The notes: generated from the letters alone by a model not told the origin. Positions 20,956 through 29,147 are shown, counted from the stretch's first letter. The stretch: DNA of 32,009 bases from Chloroflexota bacterium (GCA_003228685.1 QIFC01000103.1:1-32009), one strand, 5' to 3'. Program-made: numbers and translations.

Positions 20956-22209
20956 ATGCGACGCTCGCTCCCGATACTCTTCTCGCTCGTCGTCCTCGCG
21001 GCCGTTGTGGCCGCGGCCTGCAGCTCCGGCGGAGGCGACGACGCGGCGCCGGCGAATACATCGCCGCCGCCCGCCGACAGCAGCGATACGGGCACACCAC
21101 CGCCAGCCGACAACAGCGACACGGACGCCGGCGCGCTCGCGGCGACGATTTCGGCCGCCTGGGACGCGAGCGTCGTTGGGTCCGGCATCAAGCCCGCGCT
21201 CGCGCTCGACGGCGATGGCACGCCGGCTATCGCCTTTCTGTTCGAGGACGTTTCGGAAGGTTTCGTGAAGTTCGCCTCCGCGTTCGACGGCTGGGAAGCG
21301 AAGACGATCATCGAAGGCTACTTCTACGGGCCGCTCGATCTGGCCTTCGACCCGGATGGCCGGCCGAACATTGTCTACCACGACCACCAGGATTCCAGCT
21401 TTCAACAGAATCTGGGCGACCTCACCTATGCCGTCCGAACCACCCTGGGCTGGCAGGTAGCCGCGGTCGTAGACGACGGCCACGACGGCTGGGACAGCAC
21501 TATTGCGATTGCCGGTGATGGCGTGGTGCGGGCAGCCGGCGTTGACCCCTCGCAATTCGGGAGTACCGACGGCATCGAGTACTACGAACTGCGGGACGGC
21601 GCCTGGACGGTGACCGCGATCGGCAGCGGGCCCATCGAGTATGAGTTCAACGTTAGCCTCGCGGCCGGCGCTGATGGGCAACCCGCGCTGACCTACTACA
21701 ACGGTGGCGATGGCGACCTGATCTTCGCTTTGTTTGACGGGAGCGCCTGGAACCTGGAGACGGTGGCGTCAGAGGGGGACGTCGGCAAGTTCTCGTCGCT
21801 ACAGTTCGATAATGATGGCCGCCCCCACATCACGTTCTACGAGGAGCTGAGCGGATCGACCGGACGCGTGCTCTACGCTGTCCGCGAAGCGGGGACGTGG
21901 TCGGTGGAAGAGATCGGCACGCTCAATGACGTGCGGTTGGGGATGACCGGTGCGCGTCGAAACACCTCGCTGGCACTGGACGCGAACGGCGTCCCACATG
22001 TCGCGTTCTCCGACCAGAGCGGTGTCAACTACGCGACCCGCACAGATGGCGCCTGGGAAGTAAGCGATGTCGCCACTGCCGGGGACAGGCCGTTCGGCCA
22101 ACTCGTGTCGCTCGAAGTGGACGCCGCAGGCGTCCCGCACCTGGCCTTCACGGAGCTGACGCAGGCCAGCCCGCTCGACGGGCTGATCGTGTACGCGACA
22201 TTAGGTTAA
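20956..22209 (+). CDS. Lipoprotein with beta-propeller-like repeats
   Basis: ATG 20956 is preceded by GGAGGA 5 nt away and starts a signal peptide with lipobox (VVAAAC), then a Pro/Ser/Asp-rich linker with two copies of PPPADxSDT. The body of about 340 residues contains at least five repeats of about 50-60 residues with the pattern LDxDGxPxIxF followed by a W-x4-I/V strand: DGDGTPAIAF, DPDGRPNIVY, GADGQPALTY, DNDGRPHITF, DANGVPHVAF, DAAGVPHLAF. This suggests a beta-propeller displayed outside the membrane. The whole protein has 417 residues. The ligand is unknown. Confidence 0.85.
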   Translation: MRRSLPILFSLVVLAAVVAAACSSGGGDDAAPANTSPPPADSSDTGTPPPADNSDTDAGALAATISAAWDASVVGSGIKPALALDGDGTPAIAFLFEDVSEGFVKFASAFDGWEAKTIIEGYFYGPLDLAFDPDGRPNIVYHDHQDSSFQQNLGDLTYAVRTTLGWQVAAVVDDGHDGWDSTIAIAGDGVVRAAGVDPSQFGSTDGIEYYELRDGAWTVTAIGSGPIEYEFNVSLAAGADGQPALTYYNGGDGDLIFALFDGSAWNLETVASEGDVGKFSSLQFDNDGRPHITFYEELSGSTGRVLYAVREAGTWSVEEIGTLNDVRLGMTGARRNTSLALDANGVPHVAFSDQSGVNYATRTDGAWEVSDVATAGDRPFGQLVSLEVDAAGVPHLAFTELTQASPLDGLIVYATLG

Positions 22210-22220
22210 CGGTCAGGGGG

Positions 22221-22838
22221 CTAGCCGGACTTCTTGGTCACGGCCTGCCAGCCGGTCCAGGTCGACTCGCCGGCCTTCCGCCTCCATTCCTCGCGGCTCC
22301 CGAGCATGCCAGGGGTGCTCAGGTCGCCGTACGCCAACTCGTCCAGGAAGGAAACGATCTGCGTCGCCGTGCCTTCAATGAGGTTGGTCGCCGCGGGCCG
22401 CCCAACACCCGAGTCGAGGCCATCATGGCAGGCGTGGATCAGCCAGTCGATGGCCAGGAGCTTGTCGCGAGGCGTCCGAGCTTGTGGCCAGCGTTCCAGG
22501 AACTTCAGGAAGTTGCCGTACCCCGTGCCACCGTAGAGCTGCTGTCGCTGGTACGATTTGAGATACGCATCCCAGGTCGTCGTCCAGCCGCAACTCTCGC
22601 ACACCATCGGCTCGTCCCTGATCCAGCGATGCTGGATCACCGCTTGGCACGAGTGGCACATCGCGCGGCCGGCATGGGCCTCCGTCACCGTGCGGATGCT
22701 CTCGCAGCGGGCGTACATCGCGTAGCCGACGTCGTCGATCAGCTCTTCGTCGACGATGCCACGGGCGTCGCTCGCGTAGAGCGCGCGGATCTTACGTTGC
22801 GCGACGCGACGCGCCCAGCGAATGGGAGCTTGTGACAT
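22221..22838 (-). CDS. Zinc-ribbon protein, unknown function
   Basis: The 205-residue protein from ATG 22838 has two CxxC pairs (CHSC about residue 57 and CESC about residue 76) enclosing a short basic segment, a likely zinc ribbon, followed by a largely helical region rich in Trp, Arg and Leu (DAYLKSYQRQQLYGGTGYGNFLKFLERW). A TAGGAG sits only 1 nt before the ATG, which is tight; upstream codons to 22949 run into a REP-like repeat and are not coding-like. I do not recognise the family; the shape suggests nucleic-acid binding or an endonuclease-like protein, but no HNH residues are evident. Confidence 0.7.
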   Translation of the reverse strand: MSQAPIRWARRVAQRKIRALYASDARGIVDEELIDDVGYAMYARCESIRTVTEAHAGRAMCHSCQAVIQHRWIRDEPMVCESCGWTTTWDAYLKSYQRQQLYGGTGYGNFLKFLERWPQARTPRDKLLAIDWLIHACHDGLDSGVGRPAATNLIEGTATQIVSFLDELAYGDLSTPGMLGSREEWRRKAGESTWTGWQAVTKKSG

Positions 22839-22866
22839 GCTCCTATGATACGGGTCAACGAGACTT

Positions 22867-22908
22867 GGGGAGGGTCTCCGCCACGGCGGACAGGTTCCGA
22901 CCCTCCCC
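22867..22908. repeat. REP-like palindromic repeat, copy A
   Basis: Outer arms GGGGAGGGTC and GACCCTCCCC (10 bp) enclose an inner hairpin TCCGCC-A-CGGCGGA and the unpaired CAGGTTCC. It lies between two minus-strand genes, right after the stop of the one at 22921. The same element is seen at 23442-23481 and, degenerate, at 23531-23569 and 7043-7063. It could serve as a terminator or mRNA stabiliser. Confidence 0.7.
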
Positions 22909-22920
22909 AGGCGCTCGCGT

Positions 22921-23232
22921 CTAGCCGAAGTTCTTGACCGCCGCCTCAATCCCCGGGCCGGCCTTCTGCAGGTCTTCCGGGGTCATGGCGGGCTGCGACT
23001 CGATCTCAGCGTTGAACGCGAGGAACCACGGCTCCGCGATCGCCGGCAGCTCTGACGGATCGTCCATGTTCAAGATGAGGAACGCCGTCCGCTTGCCGTC
23101 GTCCAAGGCGAAGTAGACGGCCTCCGGCTTCTGCTCCGCGATGATGGCGCCCGCCGTCTCGCCGAGCTTGCCCTGCCTGGCTAGTTCGTTCGCTCTTTCA
23201 GTGTCCATTCTGGCCTTAACTAAGAATCGCAT
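22921..23232 (-). CDS. Conserved-looking small protein, unknown function
   Basis: A 103-residue soluble protein that begins MRFLVKARMDTERANELARQ and contains KPEAVYFALDDGKRTAFLILNMDD and AIAEPWFLAFNAEIESQPAM. The strand-helix-strand-strand pattern looks like a dimeric ferredoxin-like alpha/beta barrel. A strong AGGAGGT 7 nt before the ATG fixes the start. No catalytic residues are recognised; I would not assign a function. It has its own promoter with a consensus -10 box. Confidence 0.8.
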   Translation of the reverse strand: MRFLVKARMDTERANELARQGKLGETAGAIIAEQKPEAVYFALDDGKRTAFLILNMDDPSELPAIAEPWFLAFNAEIESQPAMTPEDLQKAGPGIEAAVKNFG

Positions 23233-23287
23233 GCTGTACCTCCTATGTGTTGCGCGACCACCAGATCGCTTATCTATCGGATGCAGG

Positions 23288-23316
23288 ATTATAGAACGCC
23301 GCGCGCCCGCAGCGAA
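23288..23316 (-). promoter_or_regulatory. Promoter of the 103-residue protein gene
   Basis: A consensus TATAAT on the minus strand (23288-23293) lies 17 nt from TTCGCT (23311-23316), a weak -35. The predicted leader is about 50 nt. Confidence 0.45.
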
Positions 23317-23441
23317 AGAGACCGAGGTTACATTGCGAAGGCCGTGCGGCAGCGACGGCGCTTAGTCTGACGTCTTGCCGCGCGGGTCTGTCGGGGGCGT
23401 TCGGGCGGCATGGCAGGCTGCGACCGTAACCGCGCGGCGGC

Positions 23442-23481
23442 GGGAGGGTCTCCGCCGCGGCGGACAGGTTCCGACCCTCCC
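23442..23481. repeat. REP-like palindromic repeat, copy B
   Basis: Arms GGGAGGGTC/GACCCTCCC enclose TCCGCC-G-CGGCGGA and CAGGTTCC, almost identical to copy A across the shared 40 bases. The orientation is the same as copy A. Confidence 0.75.
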
Positions 23482-23530
23482 CTACATCCGTAAAGAGAAC
23501 GCGCGGGCGCAGGCCAGCTGCGAGACAAAG

Positions 23531-23569
23531 GCGGGTCTCCGTCACCGCGGACAGGTTCAGACCCTCCGC
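23531..23569. repeat. REP-like palindromic repeat, copy C (degenerate)
   Basis: GCGGGTCTCCGTCACCGCGG, then ACAGGTTCAGACCCTCCGC: the same element with several substitutions, 89 bp from copy B in the same orientation. Some changes break the stems, so it appears older. Confidence 0.65.
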
Positions 23570-23601
23570 TACATCTGCAATAGGCAACGTGGAGGAGGTG
23601 C

Positions 23602-24450
23602 TTAGTCCGCCGCCACGCGATCGAACTTGGGCGGGCGACGCTCTATGAAGGAAGCGACGCCTTCCTTGAGGTCGGGCCAGGCGGTGCTTTCGTCCTGCAG
23701 ACGGAGCGTCTCGACGTTCGCGTCGGCCTGGTGCTGATTGAGCTGGCGGTACACCTGGCGCTTCATGTGCATGATCGAGGTCGGCGAAGAGGTCGCGGCG
23801 AGGGTTCGGACGTACTCCTGCGCCTCCTCGACGAGTTGCTCCGGCGCGACGACGCGATTGGCGAGACCCAACTCGACCGCCTCCGCGCCATCGAACCTGC
23901 GGCCGCTCCAGAGGATGTCGAGCGCGCGGCCGGCACCGATGAGGCGCGGCAGCACCCAGGCGACGCCGTGCTCGGCGACGAGCCCGCGATGCGCAAAGAC
24001 GGTGGTGAATTTCGCGGCCTCAGAGGCGAAGCGCATGTCGCAGAACATCGCCAGCGAGAAGCCGAGGCCGGCGCAGGCGCCGTTGACGGCGGCGATGACG
24101 GGCTTGCCGACGGCAAGCAGGTACACAAACGGCCCGACGCCGAACTCCTTGCGCAGTTCACCGTCGCCTGCGCGGGCGGCGCTGAGGTCGCTGGGGACGC
24201 CGTCGATCTCGGCGGCGCTATCGCCGGTCTGCGAGATCGCCTGCAGCGTTTGCATGTCGAGTCCCGAGCAGAACCCACGTCCCGCTCCCGTGATGACGAT
24301 GCCGACGACCTCCTCGCGCGATTCGGCGTCCGCGACAGCGTGGTGCAGCTCGACCATGGTGCGGTTCGTCAGCGCGTTGAGCTTGTCGGGGCGGTTAAGC
24401 GTGATAGTGGCGACGGGGTCGTTCACTTCGTAGAGGATCTCTTCGTACAT
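23602..24450 (-). CDS. Enoyl-CoA hydratase/isomerase (crotonase family)
   Basis: A 282-residue crotonase-fold protein acting on acyl-CoA thioesters. The opening ITLNRPDKLNALT, the oxyanion-hole segments GAGRGFCSGLDM near 53-64 and NGACAGLGFSLAMFCD near 118-133, and GLVAEHGVAWVLPRLIG near 150-166, with a glutamate at a catalytic position, are all present. Family members include beta-oxidation hydratases and many specialised hydrolases or isomerases, so the exact reaction is open. GAAAGGA before the ATG supports the start. A paralogue lies at 27223-28032. Confidence 0.93.
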   Translation of the reverse strand: MYEEILYEVNDPVATITLNRPDKLNALTNRTMVELHHAVADAESREEVVGIVITGAGRGFCSGLDMQTLQAISQTGDSAAEIDGVPSDLSAARAGDGELRKEFGVGPFVYLLAVGKPVIAAVNGACAGLGFSLAMFCDMRFASEAAKFTTVFAHRGLVAEHGVAWVLPRLIGAGRALDILWSGRRFDGAEAVELGLANRVVAPEQLVEEAQEYVRTLAATSSPTSIMHMKRQVYRQLNQHQADANVETLRLQDESTAWPDLKEGVASFIERRPPKFDRVAAD

Positions 24451-24572
24451 GGTCTTGTCCTTTCGCTAACCGAGAACCGAGAGTCCGCAGGACTACTCGC
24501 GCTGAGGCAGCCTAGTATACAGAGCTTTCGTCAGGAATGCAGGGCTGGCCCGAGGTGCTAGCTTGCAGAAGG

Positions 24573-24589
24573 GCTGACCTGCGGTCAGC
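24573..24589. terminator. Hairpin between divergent-side gene ends
   Basis: GCTGACC-TGC-GGTCAGC is a perfect 7-bp stem-loop downstream of the minus-strand gene at 24668. It is flanked by GCTAGC at 24558-24563 and 24588-24593. There is no T-tract, so its role in termination is uncertain. Confidence 0.35.
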
Positions 24590-24667
24590 TAGCGCTTCGT
24601 GGCTATTCCTCGTTCCCGTTACAAGGGACCACGCCAGCGTCAACGTACGGGCGTACTCAGGACGGCC

Positions 24668-25195
24668 CTAACAAGTCAGGTCAGCCGCAGCGATGCGCTC
24701 GGGGCTGGTCGCAATGAGACCACCGGCCTCAGGGTATGCGACGCTTACGATCACGCTATCAGCTTCGCCGTCCAGATCGGCACGCAACGAACTGGAGAAC
24801 GCGAGTCTCACGTGTCTGCTGCCGCCCTCAGCATTGTAGCTGTCTGTTCCCAAGCCCTTCCAGCGTTGATTGCCATTCCCGTCGGTCGTAGGTGCCTCCT
24901 GCGTGACGACCCGGATTGTAGCGTTCTTTGGAAGCGGGTCCTTGGTCTCTAGTCTCAGGCCAAGAACAGCCCCTGCGCAGTCCACAGAGACGCTCAAGTC
25001 CAGATCCACGATTGTAACCTCCGGAGCATGGCCCGAAGTCTCTGGGATGTCCTGTGGACTAACAGTCGCCAAGGGATATTGCACATCCACAGCGTTAGGT
25101 TCGTTCCGCACCTGCATGTACAAGATGAACGTCAATAGGCCGACAAATGCGACAACAGACACCACTCCAGCAAGCCGTGAAACTGTTCCTTTCAT
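24668..25195 (-). CDS. Membrane-anchored extracytoplasmic protein, hypothetical
   Basis: The 175-residue product has one N-terminal membrane helix (about 8-28, LAGVVSVVAFVGLLTFILYM) followed by an extracytoplasmic domain with beta-type strands (EVTIVDLDLSVSVDCAGAVLGLRLE) and two cysteines (near 73 and the last residue), which could form a disulphide. GAGGAAGG about 10 nt before the ATG fits the start. Codon use is less GC-biased than neighbours. No known family was recognised. Confidence 0.6.
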   Translation of the reverse strand: MKGTVSRLAGVVSVVAFVGLLTFILYMQVRNEPNAVDVQYPLATVSPQDIPETSGHAPEVTIVDLDLSVSVDCAGAVLGLRLETKDPLPKNATIRVVTQEAPTTDGNGNQRWKGLGTDSYNAEGGSRHVRLAFSSSLRADLDGEADSVIVSVAYPEAGGLIATSPERIAAADLTC

Positions 25196-25312
25196 CGGAA
25201 ACCGCCTTCCTCAGCACACTATTCAATGCACCTGAGTATCAGGCTGCCATAGCATAGGAGGCCCTGTCAATCATAGGCCTCTGCGGCGGCTCTGATGAAG
25301 ACCAGTGCTGCC

Positions 25313-25321
25313 TGGTAGGCT
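25313..25321 (+). promoter_or_regulatory. Extended -10 promoter of the GNAT gene, probably leaderless
   Basis: TGGTAGGCT ends 6 nt before the GTG at 25328, repeating the spacing seen at glpK, hemW and the geranylgeranyl reductase gene. No ribosome site is present. Confidence 0.4.
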
Positions 25322-25327
25322 GTTGCC

Positions 25328-25827
25328 GTGATACGCGACGCCACGCCTGATGACGAGCTCGCAATCGCGAGCGTTCACCTCGAAGCGCGGAGCGCGGGTT
25401 ATGGCCACTTCCTCGACGCGGCCTACGTCGCTTCGCTGACACTGGAGGCTTGTGTAGGCCTTTGGCGGACGCTTCTCGCTCGGAGCGATCGGCGCACCGT
25501 GGTAGCAGAAGTCGACGCGGAAGTCCTCGGCTTTGCGCACTTCGGATACCCGGCTGATGGCCCCAAGCCTTCAGAGCAGGCAGGGATCCTCAGGTTCATC
25601 TATGTCCTGCCTGAACATTTGGGTACTGATGTCGGCGCATCGCTCCTCGCGTCGGCTGAGGAAGGACTAGCTGCGCAGGGCTTTTACACTGCGTTTCTCG
25701 GCGTCTACGAGGAGAATCGTCGGGCCAGGGCTTCTACGAGCGGCACGGCTGGACACATGACGGCGAGCGATGGCAGGTCGTTCGGGGCAAGCCCGTGACG
25801 CAGGTGCGCTACGTGAAGGCACTCTAG
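25328..25827 (+). pseudogene. GNAT family N-acetyltransferase, frameshifted
   Basis: The frame from GTG 25328 encodes a GNAT fold (acetyl-CoA-dependent N-acetylation): MIRDATPDDELAIASVH, AEVDAEVLGFAHFGY near 58-72, then the acetyl-CoA loop region ILRFIYVLPEHLGTDVGASLLASAEE near 88-113. After NRRARA (residue about 135) the frame goes wrong and stops at 25798. One base on, the expected GNAT ending appears: FYERHGWTHDGERWQVVRGKP through YVKAL and TAG at 25825-25827. So one base is missing near 25728-25731, at CCAGGGCTTC. It may be a real null allele or an assembly error. Confidence 0.8.
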
Positions 25828-25857
25828 CGGGCGTATATTGCGATGCCCGAGCGGGAC

Positions 25858-27213
25858 CTAGATCTCCCCGAGGCGTTCGATGATGGCGGCGACGTGTTTT
25901 GTGCCGGAGATAAAGTCTGGAATGCGGATGTTCTCGTCCGGGGCGTGGGCGCGGCCGTCCGGGTTAGAAATGCCCGCCGACGCCATCGGTATGTCTAGCA
26001 CGCTCATCATGGGGTAGAGCGGCTGCGTGCTGGGCGCGTTCGGTGTTGTGATCGGCTCCTGGCCGTAGACGTCGCGCGCGGTGGAGCGCACGACCTCGAC
26101 GAACGGGTGCGACGCGTTCGTGCGGGCGGGGAACTCGCCCTCCGCCGTGCGGACATCCACGTCCTCGAACCCTTCGCTATCGAGGTGCTTCCGCAACTTC
26201 TCGGCGATGTCGCTCGGGTCCTGGCCTGGCACGAGGCGGAAGTCGAGCTTGGCGCTGGCTTCGGCCGGGAGGACGGTCTTCATGCCCTTGCCCTCGTAGC
26301 CGCCGCTGATCCCGTTGATCGTGCACGTTGGTTCGAAGATCAAGCGCCGCTGATAGTCGTAGCCGCGCACGCCGCAGACGAAATCGCTCAGTTCCAGGCG
26401 CTCCAGAAGATTCTCCTCTTCGGAAGGCAGTTCGCGCAGGAACGCCTCCTCCTGTTCGGTCGGCGGCATCACGTCGTCGTAGAACCCGCCGACGCGGATG
26501 CGCTCGTCCGCGTCCTTCAGGCTCGCCAGCGCCCAAACGATGCGCCAGGCGGCGTTCGGCACGGTGACGCCAATGGAGGAGTGGGAGTCTCGAGCGGCCG
26601 TCCGGACGCGCATCTGCACGGCGAAGATGCCTTTCACGCCGAGCGAGACGAGCGGACGGCCGGTGGGGTTGACGCCGCCTCCTTCGTGCAGCGAGACGTC
26701 CGACGCGAGCCGCTCTTTGTGCTTCTCCACGAACTCCTCTAGCTTCGGGCTGCCGAGTTCTTCGTCGCCCTCGATGAGGAACTTGATCGTGATGGGGAGC
26801 GTGCCGCCGTTCGCGTCCTGGAGCGCCTTGATCGCAAGCAGGCGCGAGATCAGGTGGCCCTTGTTGTCGCTGATGCCGCGACCGAACAGCACGTCGCCAT
26901 CGCGTCGCAGCTCGAACGGCGGGCCCGACCAGAGATCGAACGGCTCCGCGGGCTGGACGTCGTAGTGGTTGTAGAGGAGCAGCGTCGTCGCGGAGTCTCC
27001 GGGCAGTTCGCCCACGACGACGGGGTTGCCCGGCTTCTCCTTCTCCAGCACCTCGACCTTGGCGCCAACCGCGCTGAGGAGCTGCTCCACAAACGTGGCC
27101 GTCTCCGGGATCGCCTTGCCCTGGGCGCCGACGGAGTCGAGCGCGACGTACTCGCCGAGCTGCGCGATCGCGTCGTCCAGGTGCGCGTCGATGTAGCCGC
27201 TGATGTCGGTCAC
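25858..27213 (-). CDS. M20 family metallopeptidase (dipeptidase-like)
   Basis: A 451-residue M20 peptidase, likely cytosolic and binuclear zinc. Ligand and catalytic residues are evident: His83 and Asp85 in NHYDVQP, Asp116 in GRGISDNKG, Glu151-Glu152 in EGDEELGS, and a C-terminal histidine within NPDGRAHAPDE. The inserted dimerisation domain lies between. The NHYDVQP and SDNKG segments are typical of the CNDP-like dipeptidase branch. The start is GTG 27213 with AGGAGG 5 nt before. It converges with the GNAT gene and lies 9 nt after the crotonase gene, so the two minus-strand genes are one operon. Confidence 0.95.
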   Translation of the reverse strand: MTDISGYIDAHLDDAIAQLGEYVALDSVGAQGKAIPETATFVEQLLSAVGAKVEVLEKEKPGNPVVVGELPGDSATTLLLYNHYDVQPAEPFDLWSGPPFELRRDGDVLFGRGISDNKGHLISRLLAIKALQDANGGTLPITIKFLIEGDEELGSPKLEEFVEKHKERLASDVSLHEGGGVNPTGRPLVSLGVKGIFAVQMRVRTAARDSHSSIGVTVPNAAWRIVWALASLKDADERIRVGGFYDDVMPPTEQEEAFLRELPSEEENLLERLELSDFVCGVRGYDYQRRLIFEPTCTINGISGGYEGKGMKTVLPAEASAKLDFRLVPGQDPSDIAEKLRKHLDSEGFEDVDVRTAEGEFPARTNASHPFVEVVRSTARDVYGQEPITTPNAPSTQPLYPMMSVLDIPMASAGISNPDGRAHAPDENIRIPDFISGTKHVAAIIERLGEI

Positions 27214-27222
27214 ACGTGCCTC

Positions 27223-28032
27223 CTAGCGGCCGAGGTACTGCGGCGGACGCTTCTCCATGAAGGACTTGCGCGACTCTTCGCTGTCGTGGCGTGCGCGGCG
27301 GGCGAGACCGCCTGCCTGGGTTTCGTAGTGCGTGGCTTCGGAGAAGTCGCTCTCGAGCGCGCGGCGGATGGCGCGCTTGCTGACGCGCACGGCGCTGGGC
27401 GGCAGGCCGCAGATCTGTTCGGCGAGCGCGCGCGCTGTCGACGTCAGCTCGGCGGCCGGGACGAGGCGGTCGAGCAGCCCGATGCGGTAGGCCTCATCGG
27501 CATCGACGCGGCGGCTCGTCATCGCCAGGTCGAGCGCGCGGCTGGCGCCGACGATGCGCGGGAGAAGGAACGACATGCCGCCCTCGGGAGGCAGGTTACG
27601 CTCCTGGTAGACGGTCGTGAAGCGGCTGTTCTCGCAGCCGACGCGCATGTCGCAACAGAGGGTGAGCGAGAAGCCCGCGCCAGCCGCGACGCCGTTCACG
27701 GCGGCGATCATCGGTTTGTCGATGGCGTAGAGCGCGCGGCCCTGGCGGCTGATCCAGGAACCCTCGTCCAGGAGCTGCTTGAGCCCCGGCTCGGCGGCGG
27801 CGTCGGCAGCGGCGGGCCGGTTGCCGACGTCCGCGCCGGCGCAGAAGCCGCGCCCGGCGCCGGTCCAGATCACGGCCCAGACGTCGTCGTCGTCCTGGAT
27901 GCGCTCGCAGAGGTCCAGGATGTCGCGATGGTCCTGCTGATTGATGGCGTTCAGCCGCTCAGGCTTGTTGAGCGTGACGGTCGCGATGTGACTGTCCGGA
28001 TCAGGTTCGTAGATGAGATGCTCGTATGCCAT
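27223..28032 (-). CDS. Enoyl-CoA hydratase/isomerase (crotonase family)
   Basis: A 269-residue crotonase-fold enzyme. It begins MAYEHLIYEPDPDSHIATVTLNKPERLNAIN and has oxyanion segments GAGRGFCAGADVG near 65-77 and NGVAAGAGFSLTLCCDM near 118-134, followed by NLPPEGGMSFLLPRIVG with a catalytic-type glutamate. The frame is open to 28167, but the extra part is antisense to the ilvE promoter; ATG 28032 has GGGGGT 6 nt upstream. It is related to the crotonase at 23602-24450. The acyl-CoA substrate cannot be told. Confidence 0.93.
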   Translation of the reverse strand: MAYEHLIYEPDPDSHIATVTLNKPERLNAINQQDHRDILDLCERIQDDDDVWAVIWTGAGRGFCAGADVGNRPAAADAAAEPGLKQLLDEGSWISRQGRALYAIDKPMIAAVNGVAAGAGFSLTLCCDMRVGCENSRFTTVYQERNLPPEGGMSFLLPRIVGASRALDLAMTSRRVDADEAYRIGLLDRLVPAAELTSTARALAEQICGLPPSAVRVSKRAIRRALESDFSEATHYETQAGGLARRARHDSEESRKSFMEKRPPQYLGR

Positions 28033-28069
28033 TGAAGTACCCCCGCTCACCAGTGTGGTTGCGGCTGAG

Positions 28070-28078
28070 AGTATAGCA
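28070..28078 (-). promoter_or_regulatory. Extended -10 promoter of the second crotonase operon
   Basis: TGCTATACT on the minus strand, about 37 nt before ATG 28032. It is back to back with the ilvE promoter. Confidence 0.5.
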
Positions 28079-28126
28079 AGGCGAGGCAAGGGCCCCTGCC
28101 GGGTCTGCCCGGCAACGATAGCCGTA

Positions 28127-28155
28127 TTGGCCGCGAATAGGCGGCCTGTTATACT
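28127..28155 (+). promoter_or_regulatory. ilvE promoter
   Basis: TTGGCC (28127-28132), 17-nt spacer, TATACT (28150-28155), with TGT before the -10 box. AAAGGAG at 28173-28179 is the ribosome site. Confidence 0.65.
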
Positions 28156-28189
28156 TGCGCTCACCACCTACGAAAGGAGCCCGAAGCTG

Positions 28190-29146
28190 ATGGCGCAAGA
28201 AATGGCCTATTTCCAAGGCGAGATCGTTCCCACGAGCGAGGCCAAGATCAGCATCAAGACGCATGCCTTCCTCTATGGAACGGCTTGCTTTGAGGGCATC
28301 CGCGGCAACTGGAGCGAGGACCAGAACGTAGCCTATCTCTTCCGCCTTCGCGAGCACTACGAGCGGCTCCGGATGAGCAGCAAGATCCTCAAGATCAACT
28401 TGGCGCTCAGCGACGACGAGCTGTGCGACATCACGACTGAGCTAGTCGAGCAGAGCGGCTACACGGAGGACGTCTACATCCGGCCGATCGCCTACAAGAG
28501 CCAGGAGGAGATCGGCCCGCGCTTGCACGACATCGAGGACGATTTCCTGATCTTCGTCATGCCGTTCGGCAACTATCTGGACCCTGACGCCGGCATCCGC
28601 TGCATGACGTCGACCTGGCGCCGCGTCGACGATCTCGGCATCCCGGCCCGCGCGAAGGTGAACGGCCTCTACATCAACTCGGCGCTCGCCAGAACGGAAG
28701 CGCACGAGAACGGCTTCGACGAGGCGATCATGCTCGATGATCGCGGGCACGTGTCCGAGGGCACCGGCGAGAACATCTTCCTCGTGCGCGGTGGCAAGCT
28801 GATCACGCCTCCTCCTTCAGACAACGTGCTGGAGGGGATCTCCGCCAGCACGGTCGTGACGCTCGCGAAGGACGAGCTGGGCCTCGAGACGGTGGAGCGC
28901 TCGATCGACCGCAGCGAGCTGTATGTCGCGGACGAGTGCTTCATGACCGGCACGGCCGCGCACGTGACCGCCGTGACCGAGGTCGACCGCCGGCCAGTCG
29001 GCGAAGGCGGAACCGGCCCGATCACGAAGCAGCTCCAGCAGCTATATTTCGACGTCATCCGTGGCAAGAACGAGAAGTACGCCGGCTGGCTCACGCCCAC
29101 ACGCCCCAAGACTGCGCAGGCCACCAGCCAAGAGGTGAACGCCTAA
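28190..29146 (+). CDS. ilvE: Branched-chain amino-acid aminotransferase
   Basis: A 318-residue class IV (fold type IV) PLP aminotransferase that interconverts Leu, Ile and Val with their 2-oxo acids. The opening MAYFQGEIVPTSEAKI, HAFLYGTACFEGIRG, the lysine in RAKVNGLYINSALA expected to bind PLP, and EGTGENIFLVRGGKLITPP with LEGISASTV are typical. The frame is open upstream to 28013, but AAAGGAG and the promoter place the start at ATG 28190. The PH-domain gene follows within 2 nt. Confidence 0.95.
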   Translation: MAQEMAYFQGEIVPTSEAKISIKTHAFLYGTACFEGIRGNWSEDQNVAYLFRLREHYERLRMSSKILKINLALSDDELCDITTELVEQSGYTEDVYIRPIAYKSQEEIGPRLHDIEDDFLIFVMPFGNYLDPDAGIRCMTSTWRRVDDLGIPARAKVNGLYINSALARTEAHENGFDEAIMLDDRGHVSEGTGENIFLVRGGKLITPPPSDNVLEGISASTVVTLAKDELGLETVERSIDRSELYVADECFMTGTAAHVTAVTEVDRRPVGEGGTGPITKQLQQLYFDVIRGKNEKYAGWLTPTRPKTAQATSQEVNA

Positions 29147-29147
29147 G

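Larger units (their letters stand above)
23317..23601. other. Non-coding stretch with two REP-like repeats
   Basis: This part of the 369-bp gap between the 103-residue protein promoter and the enoyl-CoA hydratase contains no credible gene; short frames here merely translate the repeats. It holds two direct copies of the palindromic element (23442-23481 and 23531-23569), each followed by CTACATC. Confidence 0.6.

Noticed and set aside
23442-23569. Repeats with 89-bp spacing as a CRISPR array
   Set aside because: Only two copies, palindromic along their whole length, with no regular short spacers and no cas genes.
23270-23605. Several ORFs between the small protein and the crotonase
   Set aside because: They translate the REP-like repeats in various frames and have no conserved look.
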